Shown: piece by piece, positions 5,656 through 8,277 of the stretch
Numbering within the stretch: position 1 is the first letter of the stretch
Layout: each line of letters opens with the position of its first letter
Assembly: GCA_015487985.1 (NCBI GenBank)
Contig: WFOP01000010.1
Span: forward strand, 1 to 8,277
Direction of reading: 5' to 3'
DNA length: 8,277 nt
Source: Hyphomicrobiales bacterium
Lineage (GTDB): Bacteria; Pseudomonadota; Alphaproteobacteria; Rhizobiales; Devosiaceae
The notes under the pieces: model-generated
The model's database searches: none
The model's input: only the letters and a program-made list of their open reading frames with translations
What the model was told of the DNA's origin: nothing
Program-made: the position numbers and the translations under genes

Positions 5656-6729
5656 GTGCTAAAAAATATTGGGTTCAAAGGGATACTTTCTCTGAAACAC
5701 CTGTTGCCGGTTTTTATTCTGGCGGCGGGAAGTTTTGTCGTTCCCTCCATTTCCCTTGCCCAGTCCTGTTCACAGGTAAACAGAACCGTTCGCAATATTG
5801 AGAGAAACCGGGATTTCAGAAACCTGAACCGCAACATTGACATGGCCCGCACTCTGTCGCGGGATCTCAATACCGTGGAGCGGGCATTTGTGCAGGCGGG
5901 TTGTCAGCGCGCACTCAATTCAGGCGAACGCCTGAGCCGGCAATGTCGCACCGCCGCGCGTCAAATCACCCGTGGCCGGCGCGACCTGAATACGCTGGAA
6001 CAACGTATTGCCTCGGGGAACGGACTTTCCCAGCAGCGCGCACAACTGATCCAGCAGATTTCCAGCGGCAATTGCGGCAATCAGCCGGGCAACTTTTTTG
6101 AACAACTGTTTGACTCTTTGTCCAGCGGCACCACCATTGATAATGGCTTTACACCCACATATGGTAATACCCTGCGTTCCGTTTGTGTGCGCAAATCCGA
6201 CGGCTATTACTGGCCGATCAGTTTTTCAACCGTGCCCGATTATCTTGGCAATGACAAACTTGCCTGCCAAAGCCAATGCCCGGGCGCCGATGTTGATTTA
6301 TACTATTACAAGAACCCGGGGGAAGAACCCAAGGACATGATCAACCTGTCCGGGCAGGCCTATGTATCACTGCCCAACGCGTTTCAATATCGAAATACAT
6401 ATGACATCTCCAACAGTTGCAAAGTACAAAGAGAAACCGGCAAAATTGAAGTGATTGAGGTGGCGGGCAGTTCCAGAACATTCTTAACCCTGAACGAAAT
6501 ATCTCTGCCTCTGCCCTTGCGGGACCCCCGACATGTAACGCAATTTGAAGTGGCTGAAGTTGTTCACGTTCCCCTGCCCCGCCGCCGTCCACGCCCGCCC
6601 GGTGAGGATAGTTTGGAAGTGGTGCCGGTGCTCAGCGCGGAATTGCGGGTTGTGGAGCTGAATGGGCGCGTGGTCAGGATAGTCGGTCCAGACACCCCTT
6701 ACGCCCAACCAGCGGCAATAGGGATTTAA
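5656..6729 (+). CDS. Secreted DUF2865-family protein
   Basis: I recognise the segment [25 protein letters not shown] (174-198), with [25 protein letters not shown] (204-228) and [11 protein letters not shown] (236-246), as the DUF2865 core, a family of unknown function in Rhizobiales-type bacteria. The product is 357 residues from GTG 5656. It has a signal peptide (basic start, hydrophobic [15 protein letters not shown] at 16-30, probable cleavage after SISLA or SISLAQ), so it should be periplasmic or surface-exposed. Residues 42-138 are rich in Arg, Asn and Gln and look helical, possibly coiled coil. The core follows at about 172-256, then an Arg/Pro-rich stretch [13 protein letters not shown] (306-318) and a short end VRIVGP. 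Eight cysteines remain after cleavage (38, 83, 97, 140, 177, 204, 208, 255), suggesting disulfides. From memory most relatives have CVRTCDGYY, so S181 replaces a usual cysteine. It stands alone on the plus strand and converges on gltX. Confidence 0.85.
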   Translation: MLKNIGFKGILSLKHLLPVFILAAGSFVVPSISLAQSCSQVNRTVRNIERNRDFRNLNRNIDMARTLSRDLNTVERAFVQAGCQRALNSGERLSRQCRTAARQITRGRRDLNTLEQRIASGNGLSQQRAQLIQQISSGNCGNQPGNFFEQLFDSLSSGTTIDNGFTPTYGNTLRSVCVRKSDGYYWPISFSTVPDYLGNDKLACQSQCPGADVDLYYYKNPGEEPKDMINLSGQAYVSLPNAFQYRNTYDISNSCKVQRETGKIEVIEVAGSSRTFLTLNEISLPLPLRDPRHVTQFEVAEVVHVPLPRRRPRPPGEDSLEVVPVLSAELRVVELNGRVVRIVGPDTPYAQPAAIGI

Positions 6730-7999
6730 GTTCAGGGCCATCTGAACGTCCGGTCAGGGCCAGCCGAAGCGGCATAAACAATTGCTTGCCCTTGCGCCCG
6801 GATTTTTCCTTCAGCGCATCGGTCCAGCGTTTCCAGGTTTCACCATCCCATGGCTCCGCCGGTAAAAGAGCGGCAGCTTGTGTGATGAACGCGCGGTCCT
6901 CATCGGCAATAACCGGGGTTACTGGTCCCTTTATCAGGGGCAACCAGTTCACGATTTGTGGCAGGCGGGAAATGTTATCGCGCAGTGCCAGCCATTCAGC
7001 TTCATTTGCAACACCCAAATCATCCAGAGCCCGCTTTAGTTTCTCATAGTCAGACTGGTGAAGAATACGCGCATTCAAGGCTTCAAGTTCTGCGGGGTCA
7101 AAACGGGCCGCACCATGGGAAATCATGGAAAAATCCAGTTTTTGTGCCAGGCTTTGCAAATCCTCATAAGGCTCCACGGGCAGGCTGGTGCCGGTCAATA
7201 CCGCCATGATCGCAACCGCCATTGGTTCAAAACCGCTCTGGCGCAAATCGGCGAGGGAAAGCGAACCCAAACGTTTGGACAGTCCCTTGCCATCAGCATC
7301 AGTAAGCAGGTTGTGGTGGGCAAAACCCGGAGCCTTCGCGCCAAGGGCTTCAAAAATCTCAACCTGAACGCCCGAATTTGAAATATGGTCTTCGCCGCGA
7401 ATAATGTGGGTGATTTCCATATCAATATCATCAACCACCGAGGGCAAGGTATAAAGATATGACCCATCGCCGCGAATAAGCACCGGGTCTGACATGGAGG
7501 CGGTGTTTACGGTCTGCTCCCCGCGCACCAGATCAGCAAACTGCACCGGATCCCCCTTGAGCTTGAAACGCCAATGGGGTTTGCGGCCCTCTTGTTCAAA
7601 GGCTGCAACCTGCTCAGCCGTCAACTCAAGCGCACCACGATCATAAATGGGCGGGCGGCCCATGGCGCGCGCGCGGGCGCGACGCCGGTCCAGTTCGTCA
7701 GATGTTTCATAACATGGATAAAGCCGCCCATCGGCAATCAGGCGATCTCTGGCGGCATCATAAAGGGCGATGCGCTCGGACTGGCGTGCGCTGATATCGG
7801 GGGTAATTCCCAGCCATGTCAAATCCGTTGCAATGGCGTCAGCAAACTCAGTGGTTGAGCGTTCTTTATCTGTATCATCATAGCGCAAAACAAATTCGCC
7901 GCCGCTGGATTTGGCAAAAATCCAGTTAAAAAGCGCCGGGCGGGCATTGCCGATATGCAACAGGCCGGTGGGGGATGGGGCGAAGCGAACGCGGGTCAT
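6674..7999 (-). CDS. gltX: Glutamyl-tRNA synthetase (short alphaproteobacterial form)
   Basis: GltX is a class I synthetase that charges tRNA-Glu and, in many alphaproteobacteria, tRNA-Gln for later amidation. The product is 441 residues, shorter than the roughly 470 typical of bacterial GluRS. It begins [21 protein letters not shown] with HIGN at 15-18. It carries RYDDTD (39-44), [28 protein letters not shown] (181-208), and the KMSKS-type loop as GLSKR (239-243). The C-terminal anticodon-binding domain ends with [15 protein letters not shown], as in relatives. Only one cysteine (C96) is in the zinc-site region, so no CxC-type zinc site is present. Alphaproteobacteria often have two GltX copies; this resembles the second type, though whether another copy exists cannot be seen here. 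Its ATG overlaps the nadE stop (ATGA, 7996-7999), implying translational coupling. Its last 56 bp overlap the convergent DUF2865 gene. Confidence 0.95.
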   Translation of the reverse strand: MTRVRFAPSPTGLLHIGNARPALFNWIFAKSSGGEFVLRYDDTDKERSTTEFADAIATDLTWLGITPDISARQSERIALYDAARDRLIADGRLYPCYETSDELDRRRARARAMGRPPIYDRGALELTAEQVAAFEQEGRKPHWRFKLKGDPVQFADLVRGEQTVNTASMSDPVLIRGDGSYLYTLPSVVDDIDMEITHIIRGEDHISNSGVQVEIFEALGAKAPGFAHHNLLTDADGKGLSKRLGSLSLADLRQSGFEPMAVAIMAVLTGTSLPVEPYEDLQSLAQKLDFSMISHGAARFDPAELEALNARILHQSDYEKLKRALDDLGVANEAEWLALRDNISRLPQIVNWLPLIKGPVTPVIADEDRAFITQAAALLPAEPWDGETWKRWTDALKEKSGRKGKQLFMPLRLALTGRSDGPELKSLLPLVGRKGCLDRLS

Positions 8000-8277
8000 G
8001 AATTATCCAAACTCGATTTATCTCTGTAACCATTGGTGATGGGATATTTGCGGCCAATCCCGAATGCCTTTTTGGTCAGTTTCACGCCGGGAGCGGCCTG
8101 TTTGCGTTTATATTCCGCCACATAAAGCAACCATTCGATGCGTTTGACCAGTTCCCGCTCAAAACCGAGTTGCTCAATTTCAGCCACGGACAGTTCGTCT
8201 TCCACCAACCCCTTGATGATGGCATCGAGCACCGGATAAGGGGGCAGGCTGTCCTGATCCTTCTGATCCGGGCGCAA
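7996..8277 (-). CDS. nadE: Glutamine-dependent NAD+ synthetase, C-terminal fragment (5' end outside window)
   Basis: The last 93 codons of NadE, which makes NAD+ from deamido-NAD+ (nicotinate adenine dinucleotide) in the final step of NAD biosynthesis. The segment [25 protein letters not shown] is the conserved late part of the synthetase domain (the DQDSLPPY motif follows the substrate-binding loop). It is followed by [24 protein letters not shown] and the stop. In full-length two-domain NadE of about 550 residues this sits at the C-terminus. The first visible codon (TTG, 8277-8275) is an internal leucine, not a start; the frame continues past the window edge. The stop overlaps gltX by four bases, so the two are almost certainly one operon. 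Confidence 0.93.
   Translation of the reverse strand: MRPDQKDQDSLPPYPVLDAIIKGLVEDELSVAEIEQLGFERELVKRIEWLLYVAEYKRKQAAPGVKLTKKAFGIGRKYPITNGYRDKSSLDNS

Noticed and set aside
7660..7690. GC-alternating stretch, possible simple repeat or Z-DNA
   Set aside because: It encodes the Arg/Ala-rich [10 protein letters not shown] segment of GltX, which has counterparts in relatives, so coding explains it.

Overview
The window looks like a chromosomal housekeeping stretch of an alphaproteobacterium, most likely of the order Hyphomicrobiales (Rhizobiales). The reasons are the gene set (nadE, gltX, cysS, cimA and an Atm1-type ABC exporter), a secreted protein of the DUF2865 type that I know mainly from that order, and a perfect CtrA-type site (TTAA-N7-TTAAC) in front of it. 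GC content appears moderate. I cannot name a genus. There are no tRNA or rRNA genes, insertion sequences, prophage genes or CRISPR arrays.

Layout from right to left, because most genes are on the minus strand. The right edge holds the C-terminal 93 codons of glutamine-dependent NAD+ synthetase (nadE). Its stop overlaps the start of gltX (glutamyl-tRNA synthetase) by 4 bases. gltX converges on the only recognised plus-strand gene, a GTG-started, signal-peptide-bearing DUF2865 protein, and their coding ends overlap by 56 bp. A 348-bp divergent intergenic region follows (5308-5655). It holds the CtrA-type box, a leader hairpin, an isoleucine-rich 16-codon ORF pointing at cysS, and a 32-codon ORF on the other strand. 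Then come cysS (cysteinyl-tRNA synthetase) and, 72 bp on, cimA ((R)-citramalate synthase), which look like one transcription unit. After a 146-bp gap with a candidate promoter and palindromic operator comes a second unit. It consists of a cysteine-rich ArsR/SmtB repressor and, 39 bp later, an Atm1/ABCB7-type half-transporter that runs off the left edge before its stop codon.

How the genes work together: nadE-gltX and cysS-cimA are cofactor, tRNA-charging and isoleucine-precursor functions. The arsR-transporter pair looks like a self-contained inducible export module. A metal- or thiol-sensing repressor would control an exporter whose family moves glutathione or glutathione-metal/persulfide species out of the cytoplasm. 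The DUF2865 gene sits between gltX and cysS and may be under cell-cycle (CtrA) control.

Nothing here is a clearly new multi-gene system. The items most worth a second look are the ArsR-Atm1 pair with its operator, the CtrA box before the DUF2865 gene, and the isoleucine-rich ORF before the cysS-cimA unit.
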